From Chloracidobacterium sp. (GTDB lineage Bacteria > Acidobacteriota > Blastocatellia > Pyrinomonadales > Pyrinomonadaceae): 64,000 nt of DNA. The stretch covers positions 732,501 through 796,500 of the forward strand of contig JADKKB010000005.1 of NCBI GenBank assembly GCA_016720705.1, written 5' to 3'. The position numbers and the translations under genes are program-made. A model generated the notes under the pieces. It worked only from the letters and a program-made list of their open reading frames with translations, did not search any database and was not told the origin of the DNA. Shown piece by piece: positions 1 to 10,721 of the stretch (its first letter is position 1; the number at the start of each line of letters is the position of its first letter).

Positions 1-1465
<1,465 letters not shown>

Positions 1466-1588
1466 AAAATTTGTTGACTAGCAAATTTAATTTCAAGCAA
1501 TTTGTGGAAATATACAATGTATTCAGTTATCAGATATCAAGTCTTGAAAATCTGACGCCGTCCTTACGAGGATCGCATCGTTCAGTTT

Positions 1589-1703
<115 letters not shown>

Positions 1704-1715
1704 TCTAAATCACAC

Positions 1716-1747
1716 GAAAAAGCCCGCTCAATTGAGTGGGCTTTTTC
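1716..1747 (+). terminator. rRNA operon rho-independent terminator
   Basis: The arms AGCCCGCTCA and TGAGTGGGCT pair over 10 bp with one G-T wobble and a 2-nt loop. They are preceded by an A-run and followed by TTTTT, so the hairpin works on the + strand and could also act on the other. It ends the rRNA transcript 14 nt after 5S. Confidence 0.85.
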
Positions 1748-1825
1748 GCGTTTGCCATACCGGGCGAACTTTTTTCTTGTATTGACCGATATGACGCTAT
1801 AATCGTGAATGGCCTCTCGTCTCTT

Positions 1826-3997
1826 ATGAACTTCGAGCGATTCTTCAAAGTGATCTCATATGCCGTGGTTTCGTGCGGGTTTTTCTCGCTTTGGGTTTCC
1901 GGGACGTTTGGGCTTACGAGCACCATTTTGTTTGTATCGTTGGTCGCAGCCGCGTGGGCTCTAGAAGATTCCAGGTGGCAGCTATCGGAAAGGGTGGGGA
2001 CGATTCTCATCGTGCTAGCGATGCCGGTATTCTATCTTGCGTGGCGGTTTGGGCTTTTCGAGTTTAGCGGATCTGAAACGGCCGTGGCCGGGATTCTCGC
2101 TCGGATGATACTGTCGCTAACCGCGATCAAGCTATTGCAGAAAAAGAATGGTCGCGACTGGATATTCCTCTATGTGATGGCTTTCTTCCAGGTGCTCCTT
2201 GTTGCTGGGCTCAGCATCAGTGCCATGTATTTGGGTTCATTTGTGCTATTTCTTCTGGTTTCGGTATGTGCGATCATCACATTTGAGATCCGCAAGACAT
2301 CTTCGACGGTGCACCACGCGGGGTCGCCTGACGCACCCGCGAAAGGAACCGAACCGGGGACAGTTGCGATCTCGGTTAATAGGTTGCCGACAGTTGCCGT
2401 CGCTCTGATCATCTTCACCGTTATAGTGGCTCTCCCGCTCTTTTTCGTCCTACCACGGGTTGGGAGTGCCGGACTTGGGGTAAGCCAGCCTAGCCTAGCG
2501 ACCTCGTCTGGATTCTCCGATGTGGTGAAACTTGGTGGAATCGGCAAGATCCAACAGAACGACGCTGTTGTGATGCGGGTTAGATCCGATCGTGGTGGTC
2601 GGGCATTGGACGGGATGTATTTGCGGGGAGTTGCTCTTGATTCCTTTGACAACCGCAGTTGGAGTAAGTCGAAGCGGTTTTCTTCGGAGCCGTACGTGCG
2701 AGGCGATCGGGACGTGATCCAGTTTGATTTTGCGACCGGGCGAGACACTTTGACAGCACAGACGATATATCTCGAGCCGCTCGATTCACCGATACTTTTT
2801 GGGATGCCGCGTGTAGTCGCCGTTCAAGGCAACTTTCCGGTGTTGAACAGAGATGCGTACGGATCGATTTCTTTCCAAAGGGCCGACGATCGGGTTAGTT
2901 ACAAGGTCTTTTCTGACGTAAGTGTTCCTCCGGTAGAACGCCTGTTAAACGACAATGGAGTTTACCGTGCGGACGATTCCACATATTTGCAGTTACCGTC
3001 CAACCTTGATGGTCGAATTTCCTCGCTGGCTACGTCGGTCACGGCCGGCAAACTCAGTCGTTATGAAAAGGCGACTGCGATCGAGAAGTATCTGCAATCA
3101 ACCTTTAATTATACCCTTGAACAAAAGGCCGGCGGCGACGAACCGCTCTCAGACTTTCTGTTTAACGTTAGAGAGGGACATTGTGAGTACTTTGCTACCG
3201 CGATGGCGGTAATGTTGCGGACGCAGGGAATCGCGACGCGTATCGTAAATGGTTTTAGCGGAGGTGAGTATAACGACACCGCCGATGTGACGATCGTCAG
3301 GCAGCGTAATGCACACGCGTGGGTCGAGGTCTATTTTCCGAAGGAAGCGGCGTGGATCACATTTGATCCGACGCCATTTGCAGGACAACCGCAAGCGGGA
3401 ACATCGTCAGCATTGATGAGCGGTCTGAGCAAATATGTCGAAGCCTTTGAGATGTTTTGGATCCAGTATTTTGTCGCATATGACAATCAGGAACAAGCAT
3501 CGATCGCGAGATCATTCAAGCGTGGATTCTCTGAATATCAATCGTCGGCCGCGGATGGTTTGTCTAGAGCCCAACAAATCGTCGCCGAATGGTGGGCCGA
3601 GGTGCGTGGGGACAAAGGCGCTTCGACGAGTGCCGCCGCAATCGGAATGGCCGTTAGCTACCTAGTCGGAACAGTTGTGATTATCTTGATCTGTATTTGG
3701 TCAATTCGGCGAATTGGCCGGCTAAAGCTATGGACCCGATTACGCCGACGTCTCTCCAGCAAGAGCGACAAGTCCATTGTCGAGTTTTATCAAAGAATGC
3801 TTGAGGTCCTCGCCGATCGCGGCATTGTGCGGCAACCCCACCAAACCCCGCTCGAGTTTGCCCACGAGTCCGGCATCCCGGAAGCACTTTTCGTCACCGA
3901 AACCTACAACCGTGTACGCTACGGCAAAGATAACCTGCCAAAAGATCAAGCCGAGAAGATCAATGAGTTTCTTGTAAGCCTTGCGGCAGGGAAATGA
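1826..3997 (+). CDS. TgpA-like transglutaminase-domain membrane protein (DUF3488/DUF4129 type)
   Basis: A 723-residue inner-membrane protein. The N-terminal ~200 residues form several hydrophobic helices, then comes a periplasmic region with a transglutaminase-like papain fold. The expected triad is visible as Cys453 (GHCEYFA), His497 (NAHAWVE) and Asp514 (FDPTP). A further membrane helix lies near residue 630 and a DUF4129-like cytoplasmic tail follows. This architecture matches TgpA-type proteins; the substrate is unknown, with peptide crosslinking or proteolysis at the envelope inferred. I start at ATG 1826. The frame stays open to 1736, but that start lies inside the rRNA terminator and would put a non-conserved stretch before the first helix. 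No clear Shine-Dalgarno is visible. The usual MoxR/DUF58 neighbours are absent, so the gene stands alone. Confidence 0.85.
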   Translation: MNFERFFKVISYAVVSCGFFSLWVSGTFGLTSTILFVSLVAAAWALEDSRWQLSERVGTILIVLAMPVFYLAWRFGLFEFSGSETAVAGILARMILSLTAIKLLQKKNGRDWIFLYVMAFFQVLLVAGLSISAMYLGSFVLFLLVSVCAIITFEIRKTSSTVHHAGSPDAPAKGTEPGTVAISVNRLPTVAVALIIFTVIVALPLFFVLPRVGSAGLGVSQPSLATSSGFSDVVKLGGIGKIQQNDAVVMRVRSDRGGRALDGMYLRGVALDSFDNRSWSKSKRFSSEPYVRGDRDVIQFDFATGRDTLTAQTIYLEPLDSPILFGMPRVVAVQGNFPVLNRDAYGSISFQRADDRVSYKVFSDVSVPPVERLLNDNGVYRADDSTYLQLPSNLDGRISSLATSVTAGKLSRYEKATAIEKYLQSTFNYTLEQKAGGDEPLSDFLFNVREGHCEYFATAMAVMLRTQGIATRIVNGFSGGEYNDTADVTIVRQRNAHAWVEVYFPKEAAWITFDPTPFAGQPQAGTSSALMSGLSKYVEAFEMFWIQYFVAYDNQEQASIARSFKRGFSEYQSSAADGLSRAQQIVAEWWAEVRGDKGASTSAAAIGMAVSYLVGTVVIILICIWSIRRIGRLKLWTRLRRRLSSKSDKSIVEFYQRMLEVLADRGIVRQPHQTPLEFAHESGIPEALFVTETYNRVRYGKDNLPKDQAEKINEFLVSLAAGK

Positions 3998-4357
3998 TAC
4001 GAGTTTAGCTTACGGATCGAAATTGCATTCTTCGCCGGAAAGACCGATTGTCAGAATTGAATCCCGACGCTAAGAAGGCAAGAACTGCGAGTCTTTGGTC
4101 CGCAATTGAATTTGCAAAAAAAGCGACCCGCGAAACATTTGGATTGCGAGCGGCAGAGTCATTCTGTCGTGCGTAAGTCGGGGTTCAGCAAAACAGTCGA
4201 CTCGTTAAGATCGTCACCAGCAGTAACTATCCGCGGGGCAAATCTAAACCGCTTCGAATTTGAAGTTATTACATCCCGGATTGAGGCGGGTCAGGTACGG
4301 ATTTTCTCAGGTAGTATCGTTGGGTGGATTATGCTAGCCTAACAGTTTGCGAATGGT
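3998..4357. other. Intergenic region without a recognisable gene
   Basis: 360 nt between the transglutaminase gene and rimO. A 78-codon open frame (4106-4342) has no ribosome-binding site, an implausible composition and no recognisable fold, so I do not call it. The rimO promoter is presumably here, but I found no convincing -35/-10 pair and no terminator hairpin. Confidence 0.5.
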
Positions 4358-5731
4358 ATGAAAAAAGTCGGTTTTGTCAGTCTTGGGTGTCCGAAGAATC
4401 TCGTTGACAGCGAGGTTATGATGGGGCAGTTGGCCGCCGCCGGTTACGACATCACAAATGATGCCGGGGATGCCGACACAGTGGTTGTCAATACGTGCGG
4501 CTTTATCGAGTCGGCGAAGCAGGAATCGATCGATGCTATCCTCGAAGCCACGCGTTGGAAATCAGAGGGCAAGGCGAATCGCGTAATTGTCGCGGGGTGC
4601 CTGGTCGAACGTTACCGTGACGACTTGATGGCTGAACTCCCGGACGTCGATGCCTTTATAGGAACGTCACAGGTCGGCGAGATCCTCAATGCGGCAGATG
4701 ACAGTTTCGACGCAAATCAACTGACCATCACCCCGATCGGCAACAAATCCTCGACATATCTTTATGATGAGCATACGCCCCGCATTCGGGCGACCGATGC
4801 CCATACCGCATTTATCAAGATCGCCGAAGGCTGTGACCGCCCTTGTGCATTTTGCTCCATACCCGGGATGCGTGGCAGTTTTCGCTCGCGTCGCTTCGGT
4901 TCGATCATTGAGGAGGCACGCGAACTTGCAAAACAAGGGGTGAAGGAGGTCGTGCTAATCGCGCAGGACTCATCACGATATGGCGAGGACCTTGGTGAGG
5001 TTGACGCTCTCGCGGCACTCATTCGAGCGCTGGGTGAGATCGACGGATTGGAGTGGATCCGCCCGATGTACGCATTTCCAACGCATATCTCTGACGCATT
5101 TCTGTCAGCAATTGCCGAGACACCGAAGGCTGTAAAGTATCTGGATATGCCGTTGCAACACGCTTCGCGTAATGTCCTAAAACTGATGAAACGGGGCGGC
5201 ACTCGCGACTCGCTAGAACGTCTGATCGAACGTGTGCGAACAAAAGTGCCGGGAATCGCGATCCGTACGACATTCATTACAGGGTTTCCCGGCGAAACCG
5301 AAGAGGATTTTGGGGAACTGATCAAGTTCGTCCAAAACTGCAGATTTGATAACGTCGGTGTCTTTACCTACTCGGACGAAGAAGGGACAGCGGCCTTTGA
5401 CTTGCCGGACAAGGTTGATCCACGAGTAGCCAAACAGCGGCGAAATCGATTAATGAAAGAGCAGGCCAAGATCAGTAATCAATTGAATAAGGCTAAGGTC
5501 GGAAAGACGTTCAAAGTACTTTTCGAGGGTCTCTCGCAGGAGTCAGATTTACTTTTCCAAGGACGCCTGGAAGGACAGGCTCAGGAAATAGACGGCTACA
5601 TTTTGATAAATGACGTGCCGGAGAACTTCAAGCCGTCGATCGGGTCGCTCTACGACGTGAAAATTACCGCGGCTCACGATTATGACCTTGTGGGAATGAT
5701 AGTCGAATCAGAACGGCCGAACACCGTGTAA
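4358..5731 (+). CDS. rimO: Ribosomal protein S12 methylthiotransferase RimO
   Basis: A 457-residue radical-SAM enzyme that adds a methylthio group to the conserved aspartate of ribosomal protein S12. The N-terminal MTTase domain carries the three cysteines of the auxiliary iron-sulfur cluster: Cys11 (SLGCPKN), Cys47 (NTCGF) and Cys81 (AGCLVE). The radical-SAM CxxxCxxC motif is CDRPCAFC (Cys159, Cys163, Cys166). A C-terminal TRAM domain (about 390-455) binds the substrate. The start SLGCPKNLVDSE and the length are typical of RimO rather than MiaB, the tRNA enzyme of the same family. No Shine-Dalgarno precedes ATG 4358, but the start fits the family exactly. Confidence 0.95.
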   Translation: MKKVGFVSLGCPKNLVDSEVMMGQLAAAGYDITNDAGDADTVVVNTCGFIESAKQESIDAILEATRWKSEGKANRVIVAGCLVERYRDDLMAELPDVDAFIGTSQVGEILNAADDSFDANQLTITPIGNKSSTYLYDEHTPRIRATDAHTAFIKIAEGCDRPCAFCSIPGMRGSFRSRRFGSIIEEARELAKQGVKEVVLIAQDSSRYGEDLGEVDALAALIRALGEIDGLEWIRPMYAFPTHISDAFLSAIAETPKAVKYLDMPLQHASRNVLKLMKRGGTRDSLERLIERVRTKVPGIAIRTTFITGFPGETEEDFGELIKFVQNCRFDNVGVFTYSDEEGTAAFDLPDKVDPRVAKQRRNRLMKEQAKISNQLNKAKVGKTFKVLFEGLSQESDLLFQGRLEGQAQEIDGYILINDVPENFKPSIGSLYDVKITAAHDYDLVGMIVESERPNTV

Positions 5732-5800
5732 TAAGAGTTTACGGACCTCAAGAATTCATTTGCGGCGTTTCCGGAATTAACGAATCTCCAATCCACTTCT

Positions 5801-7096
5801 TTATCTTGTAAGCCGATATATCAACAATGCGGCTCGCTTGGTCAGCATTGGTAGTGAACTGAGTTCGGCTGATTCACCCTTAGCGTGCGATGCTCTTGAA
5901 CCTCCGATGCCGATCCCGTCGAGGCTTGGAACAAGGTCAGCGACAAATGCGATGTCACCGGCACCGCGCTCGCCCGGGTCGAGAGCCTCGATCGCCCCAA
6001 ACCCGAGATCTTTGCTAACCTTGTCGAGATCGGCAAGTAACCCGTAGTTTCCATCATTCGGTGACATAGCCGGCAGGCCGTCTTCGAAAGTTATCGTTGC
6101 TGTGGTCCCAGGCAGGCTCTTCGCGACGATTTCCATCATACGAGTCCGCGCTGAGAGTTTTTGAGCTTCGCTAATAAACCTCAGGTCGCCATTTACAACC
6201 GCTTTTGCCGCCACCACGTTGGTCTTTCCAAAGGCTCGCCCATCGGCATCTTTGGTTTCGACCGTGGTTCCTCCGACGATGAGAGACGGGTTGAATGTGA
6301 GATACTTCTCCTTACTAAGAGCAATACGGAATTCATTTAATATCCGTGCGGCTTCAAATACCGCGCCATGACCCATACCATCGCGGAATATCTGACCCGA
6401 ATGACCCGTTTTAGCCGTAACTTCGAGTCTCCAAGAGCTAAACCCTCGTCGCCCAACCGTAGCCGTATTGAGAACTGTACCTTCGAAGCTTAGGGCAGCA
6501 TCGCTACGTTTGGCGGCCGCCACCATATCGCGGCGGCTCGCCTCGATCGGGTCGGCCGTATCTTCTTCGTCGCCCGTAAACATTACAATTATCCTAGTGT
6601 CCTTTAGGGCTCCCACAGCCTGTAGAGCCTTCAGTGCTTGAATAATTATCAAATTTCCACCTTTCATATCCCCGATGCCGGTGCCAAATGCACGCGTGCC
6701 GTCGAGTCTGTAGGGTTCGCCCCGAAGAACGGTGTCCAAATGCCCAAGTAGTAAAAGTCGCTTGCCGCAGTTACCGGTGGACTCAGCCATGAGATGGCCT
6801 GCTCGCTTAAATTCGGGCGGCAAATCGATCCACGTGGTTTTCATCCCTAAAGATTCGAATTCCTTCTGATAGACCGAACCGACCTTCTTGACTCCCGCTA
6901 TGTCTTCTGTCGGACTTTCGATATTGACAGTTGTCTCAAGTAAAGCAATGGCCGATGCATTGTTCCTATCAATGAAGTCGACGATCTTCTTTTCATCCGG
7001 ACTAAGTGTCTGCCCCGAATTTGCAACGACAAACATCGCAATACCTACGGCGATCATCGGCCAAGTAGCGAATCTGTTTTTATTGGAATAAAACAT
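5801..7096 (-). CDS. M20 family metallopeptidase (carboxypeptidase G2-like), exported
   Basis: A 431-residue zinc peptidase of the M20/M28 clan, closest in style to glutamate carboxypeptidases. Expected ligands and catalytic residues are visible: His119 and Asp121 in GHLDTV, bridging Asp143 in GIGDMKGG, and the Glu177-Glu178 pair in TGDEEDT. The dimerisation domain starts around GHSGQ, and a late SRASHAKGE motif supplies the last His ligand. The N-terminus is a signal peptide or anchor (hydrophobic 12-27), so it probably acts in the periplasm on peptides or glutamate conjugates. It lies 17 nt downstream of the beta-lactamase-fold gene on the same strand, so the two are probably co-transcribed. 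Met14 is an alternative start. Confidence 0.85.
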   Translation of the reverse strand: MFYSNKNRFATWPMIAVGIAMFVVANSGQTLSPDEKKIVDFIDRNNASAIALLETTVNIESPTEDIAGVKKVGSVYQKEFESLGMKTTWIDLPPEFKRAGHLMAESTGNCGKRLLLLGHLDTVLRGEPYRLDGTRAFGTGIGDMKGGNLIIIQALKALQAVGALKDTRIIVMFTGDEEDTADPIEASRRDMVAAAKRSDAALSFEGTVLNTATVGRRGFSSWRLEVTAKTGHSGQIFRDGMGHGAVFEAARILNEFRIALSKEKYLTFNPSLIVGGTTVETKDADGRAFGKTNVVAAKAVVNGDLRFISEAQKLSARTRMMEIVAKSLPGTTATITFEDGLPAMSPNDGNYGLLADLDKVSKDLGFGAIEALDPGERGAGDIAFVADLVPSLDGIGIGGSRASHAKGESAELSSLPMLTKRAALLIYRLTR

Positions 7097-7113
7097 TTTA
7101 GTTTTTCCTCGAT

Positions 7114-8394
7114 TTAATCAATGAGCGATCCGTAGATCAAAACCCGCAATTTTCCAAAATCGTCGATGTTGCCGGCAGGAATCAACTGAGTGAAGTAGAC
7201 GACCACTAATTTTTCCTTTGGATCTACCCAATAATTCGAATGGTACGCTCCACCCCAACCAAATTCGCCAACTGACGATGGTGTTCCGCTTGCTCCGACA
7301 TCTTTTACGATCGAAAATCCTAAACCGAATCCTACTCCATCACGGTCATACGGTATCTTCCTTAGATGGTCAGCCGTCATCAATTCCACTGACTTTCGGC
7401 TAAGAATTCGAACGCCTTCAAGTTCTCCATTATTGAGAAGCATTTGTAAAAAGCGTGCATAATCATTTGCGGTCGACAAAAGGCCGGCACCGCCGGAAAA
7501 GCTTTTTTTGGGACCCGTCAGATACGCACCTTGTCCGACACCTAAGCCAGGGGCAGGTGCCTTTTCGATATTCGAGCCCTTGGCTGAATAGACTGTCGTA
7601 AATCGATCTGCCTTGTCAGTACCGAGGTAAAATGACGTGTCGGTCATTTTGAGCGGTTTTGTGATGCGTTCAAAGATAAATTGGTCTAGAGGCAAACCGC
7701 TGACCTTTTCCAAGACAGCACCGAGAATGTCGGTCGAATAGCCATAGATAAATTTTTCACCCGGCTGAGCATCCATTGGCAATGCTGCAATCCGTTTGAC
7801 GGTTTCGGAAATAGCCTCGTCGCGATCGGCAAAGTACCATCCGGTAATATTTGCAGCTTCCCACTTGTCTTTAGCCGGACCGCTGCCGTAACTGATTCCG
7901 GACGTATGTGTTAGGAGGTCGCGGATCGTGATCGCTCGTTTTGCCTTTACGATATCGTAGCCGCCACCATCCTTTGGCTGGGCAACCGTTGTGTTCGCAA
8001 ACTCGGGGAGGTACTTGCTCAATGGGTCCGAAATCAGCAATTTGCCTTCTTCCTGCATTATCATAATTCCGACGCTGGTCAGTGCTTTACTTTGAGAAGC
8101 GATGCGAAATATCGAATCAGTACGCATCGGTGATCGAGACTCCAGATCTCTATATCCGAAGGAATTTAGGTATACGACCTTACCATTCCTAAGCACCATT
8201 GCGACGCTGCCAGCAAGACGCCCGTCCTTCACATAACTATTCAATACTGTAGAAAGGTTCTCAAGCTTTTCAGCTGAAATGCCAAGTTCCGTTAATTTCG
8301 CCTTGGGCAACTGCTGTGCAACTGAGACGCTCGCGAACCATAATATGACGGTGACCGCGAGCGGGATCGAAATTCGGTATCTATTAGCTTTCAT
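7114..8394 (-). CDS. Beta-lactamase/esterase-fold serine hydrolase (class C-like), secreted
   Basis: A 426-residue protein with an N-terminal signal peptide (cleavage near SVAQQ, residue 27) and the fold of class C beta-lactamases, EstB esterases and DD-peptidases. The catalytic SxxK motif is SQSK (Ser100-Lys103), the Tyr motif is YST at 219-221, and the third motif region is WGGAYHSNYW near the C-terminus. It probably hydrolyses an ester or D-amino-acid peptide in the periplasm; antibiotic resistance cannot be assumed. A good ribosome-binding site (GGAGAAACTT) precedes the ATG. It is the first gene of a minus-strand pair with the M20 peptidase and is divergent from glnA. Confidence 0.85.
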   Translation of the reverse strand: MKANRYRISIPLAVTVILWFASVSVAQQLPKAKLTELGISAEKLENLSTVLNSYVKDGRLAGSVAMVLRNGKVVYLNSFGYRDLESRSPMRTDSIFRIASQSKALTSVGIMIMQEEGKLLISDPLSKYLPEFANTTVAQPKDGGGYDIVKAKRAITIRDLLTHTSGISYGSGPAKDKWEAANITGWYFADRDEAISETVKRIAALPMDAQPGEKFIYGYSTDILGAVLEKVSGLPLDQFIFERITKPLKMTDTSFYLGTDKADRFTTVYSAKGSNIEKAPAPGLGVGQGAYLTGPKKSFSGGAGLLSTANDYARFLQMLLNNGELEGVRILSRKSVELMTADHLRKIPYDRDGVGFGLGFSIVKDVGASGTPSSVGEFGWGGAYHSNYWVDPKEKLVVVYFTQLIPAGNIDDFGKLRVLIYGSLID

Positions 8395-8470
8395 AAGTTT
8401 CTCCGCGTGCGAAAACGATTATATATACAAATCTCAGTGAGCTCCATCAATTAGGTCGCCAAAAACTAAT

Positions 8471-8486
8471 CCTACAAAAATGTAGG
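8471..8486. promoter_or_regulatory. Short inverted repeat between divergent hydrolase and glnA
   Basis: A perfect 6-bp inverted repeat CCTACA-AAAA-TGTAGG lies in the 239-nt divergent region, about 150 nt upstream of glnA and 77 nt upstream of the hydrolase start. It could be an operator for either gene or a small hairpin. No canonical sigma-54 site was found before glnA. A weak sigma-70-like pair (TTGTAA 8591-8596, TATAGA 8614-8619, 17-bp spacer) lies so close to the ATG that its transcript would start within the Shine-Dalgarno, so I doubt it. Confidence 0.3.
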
Positions 8487-8633
8487 AAAAGTATTAAATG
8501 GCGTGTTGGTTTGTAGCTTACCTTTTGAATGCCAAATCGTTGAGCTAAACTCTCATTTTTGATGGGTCATCCATCTGCCACCAAAATCTATTGTAATAGC
8601 TTCGATCATTATATATAGACTATTAGGAGAATT

Positions 8634-10055
8634 ATGAACGCTAAGAATGTTTTGAATTATGCCGCTGATCAGGAGGCTCGATTCGTGTCTATTCGATTTA
8701 CGGATCTGATCGGATCGTGGCACCACCTAACGTATCCGATCGAACGGCTATCTGAGGATAGCTTTGAGGATGGATTTGGCTTTGACGCGTCTAGTCTGCG
8801 CGGGTGGGCCGCCATTCACGAATCGGATATGCTCCTTGTTCCGGATCCTTCACGTTTTTGGATCGATCCGTTTACTGAGGATACGACGCTTTGCCTGATC
8901 GCTAATGCGGTCGACCCGATCACAAAGGAGGGATATTGGCTGGACCCGCGGTCGATCGCGCAGCGTGCCGAAAGCTATTTGAAGTTCACCGGCATCGCGG
9001 ACACGATTTTTGTCGGTCCCGAAGCTGAGTTCTTCATATTTGACGAGGCTAGGTATCACAACGATCAGAATTCGGCGGGTTATATGGTCAATTCCGAAGA
9101 AGGGCATTGGAATTCGGGACGGAAATCCGGCGATCTCGGCCGAAACAATGGTTATCACATCCGCCCGAAAGAGGGATATGTGCCGGTGGCCCCGCTCGAT
9201 ACACTGATCGATATCAGAAACACGATCTCATCGATCCTCGGCGAAGTTGGGATCAATGTTGAATGCCATCATCACGAGGTTGCAACCGCCGGCCAATGCG
9301 AGATCGACTTTGAATTCTCGAATCTTTTGCACACGGCCGACAACGTAATGTTATTTAAGTACGTGGTGAAAAATACGGCACATGCGGCAGGCAAGTCCGC
9401 GACCTTTATGCCGAAGCCGATCTATGGCGACAACGGTTCCGGAATGCATTGTCACCAGTCGCTTTGGAAAGATGGCACGCCACTTTTCGCGGGAGATCAG
9501 TACGCTGGACTTTCCGAAATGGCCAAGTTTTACATCGGCGGCCTTCTGAAGCACGCTCCTGCGTTAATCGGATTTGCAGCACCGACAACGAATAGCTACA
9601 AGCGTCTGGTGCCAGGATTTGAGGCTCCGGTCAATCTCGCATACTCTGCCAGAAACAGGTCTGCGGCCGTTCGCATTCCGATGTTCTCATCCTCGCCGAA
9701 GGCGAAGCGCCTAGAATTTAGACCGCCGGATCCTAGCTGCAATCCCTATATAACGTTTGCTGCGCTACTTATGGCGGGTCTCGACGGGATTCAGAATCGC
9801 ATCGATCCCGGCGAACCGCTTGATAAGGATATTTACGACCTTCCGCCGGAAGAGCTTAAGAATGTACCGTCGTTGCCGGGCAGTCTTGATGAGGCCTTGG
9901 ATGCATTGGAGAAAGATCACGAATTTCTGTTAAAGGGCGATGTCTTCTCGGTCTCCTTAATTGAACGATGGATAAGATATAAACGCGAGAACGAGATCGC
10001 ACCACTTCGGCAGCGTCCGCATCCGCTCGAATTTTCTATGTATTACGATATCTAA
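8634..10055 (+). CDS. glnA: Glutamine synthetase, type I
   Basis: A 473-residue cytosolic enzyme that makes glutamine from glutamate, ammonia and ATP, the entry point of nitrogen assimilation. The beta-grasp N-domain includes GFGFDASSLRGW. The catalytic domain has VGPEAEFFIFD, the metal-binding NVECHHHEV, the GSGMHCHQSLW signature and the ATP-site KRLVPGFEAPVN. Tyr401 in DIYDLPPEE sits at the position adenylylated in GSI-beta enzymes, which suggests (inference) control by an adenylyltransferase. A strong AGGAG lies 6 nt before the ATG. A strong terminator follows and no nitrogen-regulation gene is adjacent, so it is probably monocistronic. Confidence 0.97.
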   Translation: MNAKNVLNYAADQEARFVSIRFTDLIGSWHHLTYPIERLSEDSFEDGFGFDASSLRGWAAIHESDMLLVPDPSRFWIDPFTEDTTLCLIANAVDPITKEGYWLDPRSIAQRAESYLKFTGIADTIFVGPEAEFFIFDEARYHNDQNSAGYMVNSEEGHWNSGRKSGDLGRNNGYHIRPKEGYVPVAPLDTLIDIRNTISSILGEVGINVECHHHEVATAGQCEIDFEFSNLLHTADNVMLFKYVVKNTAHAAGKSATFMPKPIYGDNGSGMHCHQSLWKDGTPLFAGDQYAGLSEMAKFYIGGLLKHAPALIGFAAPTTNSYKRLVPGFEAPVNLAYSARNRSAAVRIPMFSSSPKAKRLEFRPPDPSCNPYITFAALLMAGLDGIQNRIDPGEPLDKDIYDLPPEELKNVPSLPGSLDEALDALEKDHEFLLKGDVFSVSLIERWIRYKRENEIAPLRQRPHPLEFSMYYDI

Positions 10056-10077
10056 ACTGATATCAATTGCATTGGAC

Positions 10078-10109
10078 AAAAGGGCGGATCGAACGATCTG
10101 CCCTTTTTT
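10078..10109 (+). terminator. glnA rho-independent terminator
   Basis: The arms AAAGGGCGGATC and GATCTGCCCTTT form a 12-bp stem with one wobble and a 4-nt loop (GAAC), followed by a T-run. It lies 23 nt after the glnA stop and 16 nt before the next gene. Confidence 0.92.
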
Positions 10110-10124
10110 GCTATCCTTTGAGAG

Positions 10125-10721
10125 ATGAAAGTCGAATCAGTCCCGATCATTGGCGATAATGTGAAGCTCGAGCCATTGCGAGTGGATCATATCCCCGCGC
10201 TCTGTGACGTGGGGCTAGATGGCCAACTTTGGAAATGGACTACGAGTGTTATCGCAAATGCCTTAGATATGGAACGCTACGTCAAACGAGCGCTTGTGGA
10301 ACGAGACCTCGGGGCATCAGTACCTTATGTGACCGTTGTCAAAAATAGCGGAATGATCGTTGGGGCGACGCGGTTTGGCAATATTGACGTGGCCAATCGA
10401 AAAGCGGAGATCGGTTGGACTTGGGTAACGCCCAAATGGCAAAGGACGTCAGTTAACACCGAGACGAAATTGTTAATGCTCTCCCACGCCTTTGAGCAAT
10501 GGAAATGTATACGCGTCGAGTTTAAGACCGATGCGAACAACCGGCGGTCGCGGAAGGCAATAAAGCGGTTGGGTGCAAAAGAAGAGGGAATATTGCGAAA
10601 CCATATGATCACCGAGTCGGGGCGGTTTCGCGATTCGGTTTATTTCAGTATCATAGAGAACGAATGGGACGCGGTTAAACAGCGACTTTGCCGTAGATTG
10701 GAAAAACGAGATGAAGATTAG
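10125..10721 (+). CDS. GNAT family N-acetyltransferase (RimJ/RimL-like)
   Basis: A 198-residue protein of the RimJ/RimL-like GNAT group. It opens with VKLEPLRVDHIPAL, typical of this group, has the central beta-bulge GATRFGNIDVANRKAEIGWTW (split here only as a region, about 83-103), and ends with the acetyl-CoA-proximal helix NRRSRKAIKRLGAKEEG followed by the characteristic R..DSVYFSI strand. It would transfer an acetyl group from acetyl-CoA to a protein or small-molecule amine; the substrate is unknown. Its 3' end overlaps the next start by 11 nt, and it heads a plus-strand run reaching to pyrF. Confidence 0.8.
   Translation: MKVESVPIIGDNVKLEPLRVDHIPALCDVGLDGQLWKWTTSVIANALDMERYVKRALVERDLGASVPYVTVVKNSGMIVGATRFGNIDVANRKAEIGWTWVTPKWQRTSVNTETKLLMLSHAFEQWKCIRVEFKTDANNRRSRKAIKRLGAKEEGILRNHMITESGRFRDSVYFSIIENEWDAVKQRLCRRLEKRDED

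Noticed and set aside
1736..1825. Longer N-terminus for the transglutaminase protein
   Set aside because: The upstream start lies inside the rRNA terminator hairpin, and the extra 30 residues precede a normal membrane-protein start at 1826.
4106..4342. 78-codon open frame between the transglutaminase gene and rimO
   Set aside because: No ribosome-binding site and no recognisable fold; composition looks non-coding.
7114..8394. Antibiotic-resistance beta-lactamase
   Set aside because: The fold and SxxK are shared by esterases and DD-peptidases; nothing indicates resistance.
8395..8633. Sigma-54 promoter or glutamine riboswitch before glnA
   Set aside because: A TGGC stretch is present but without the TTGC partner at the right spacing, and no riboswitch-like fold is seen.
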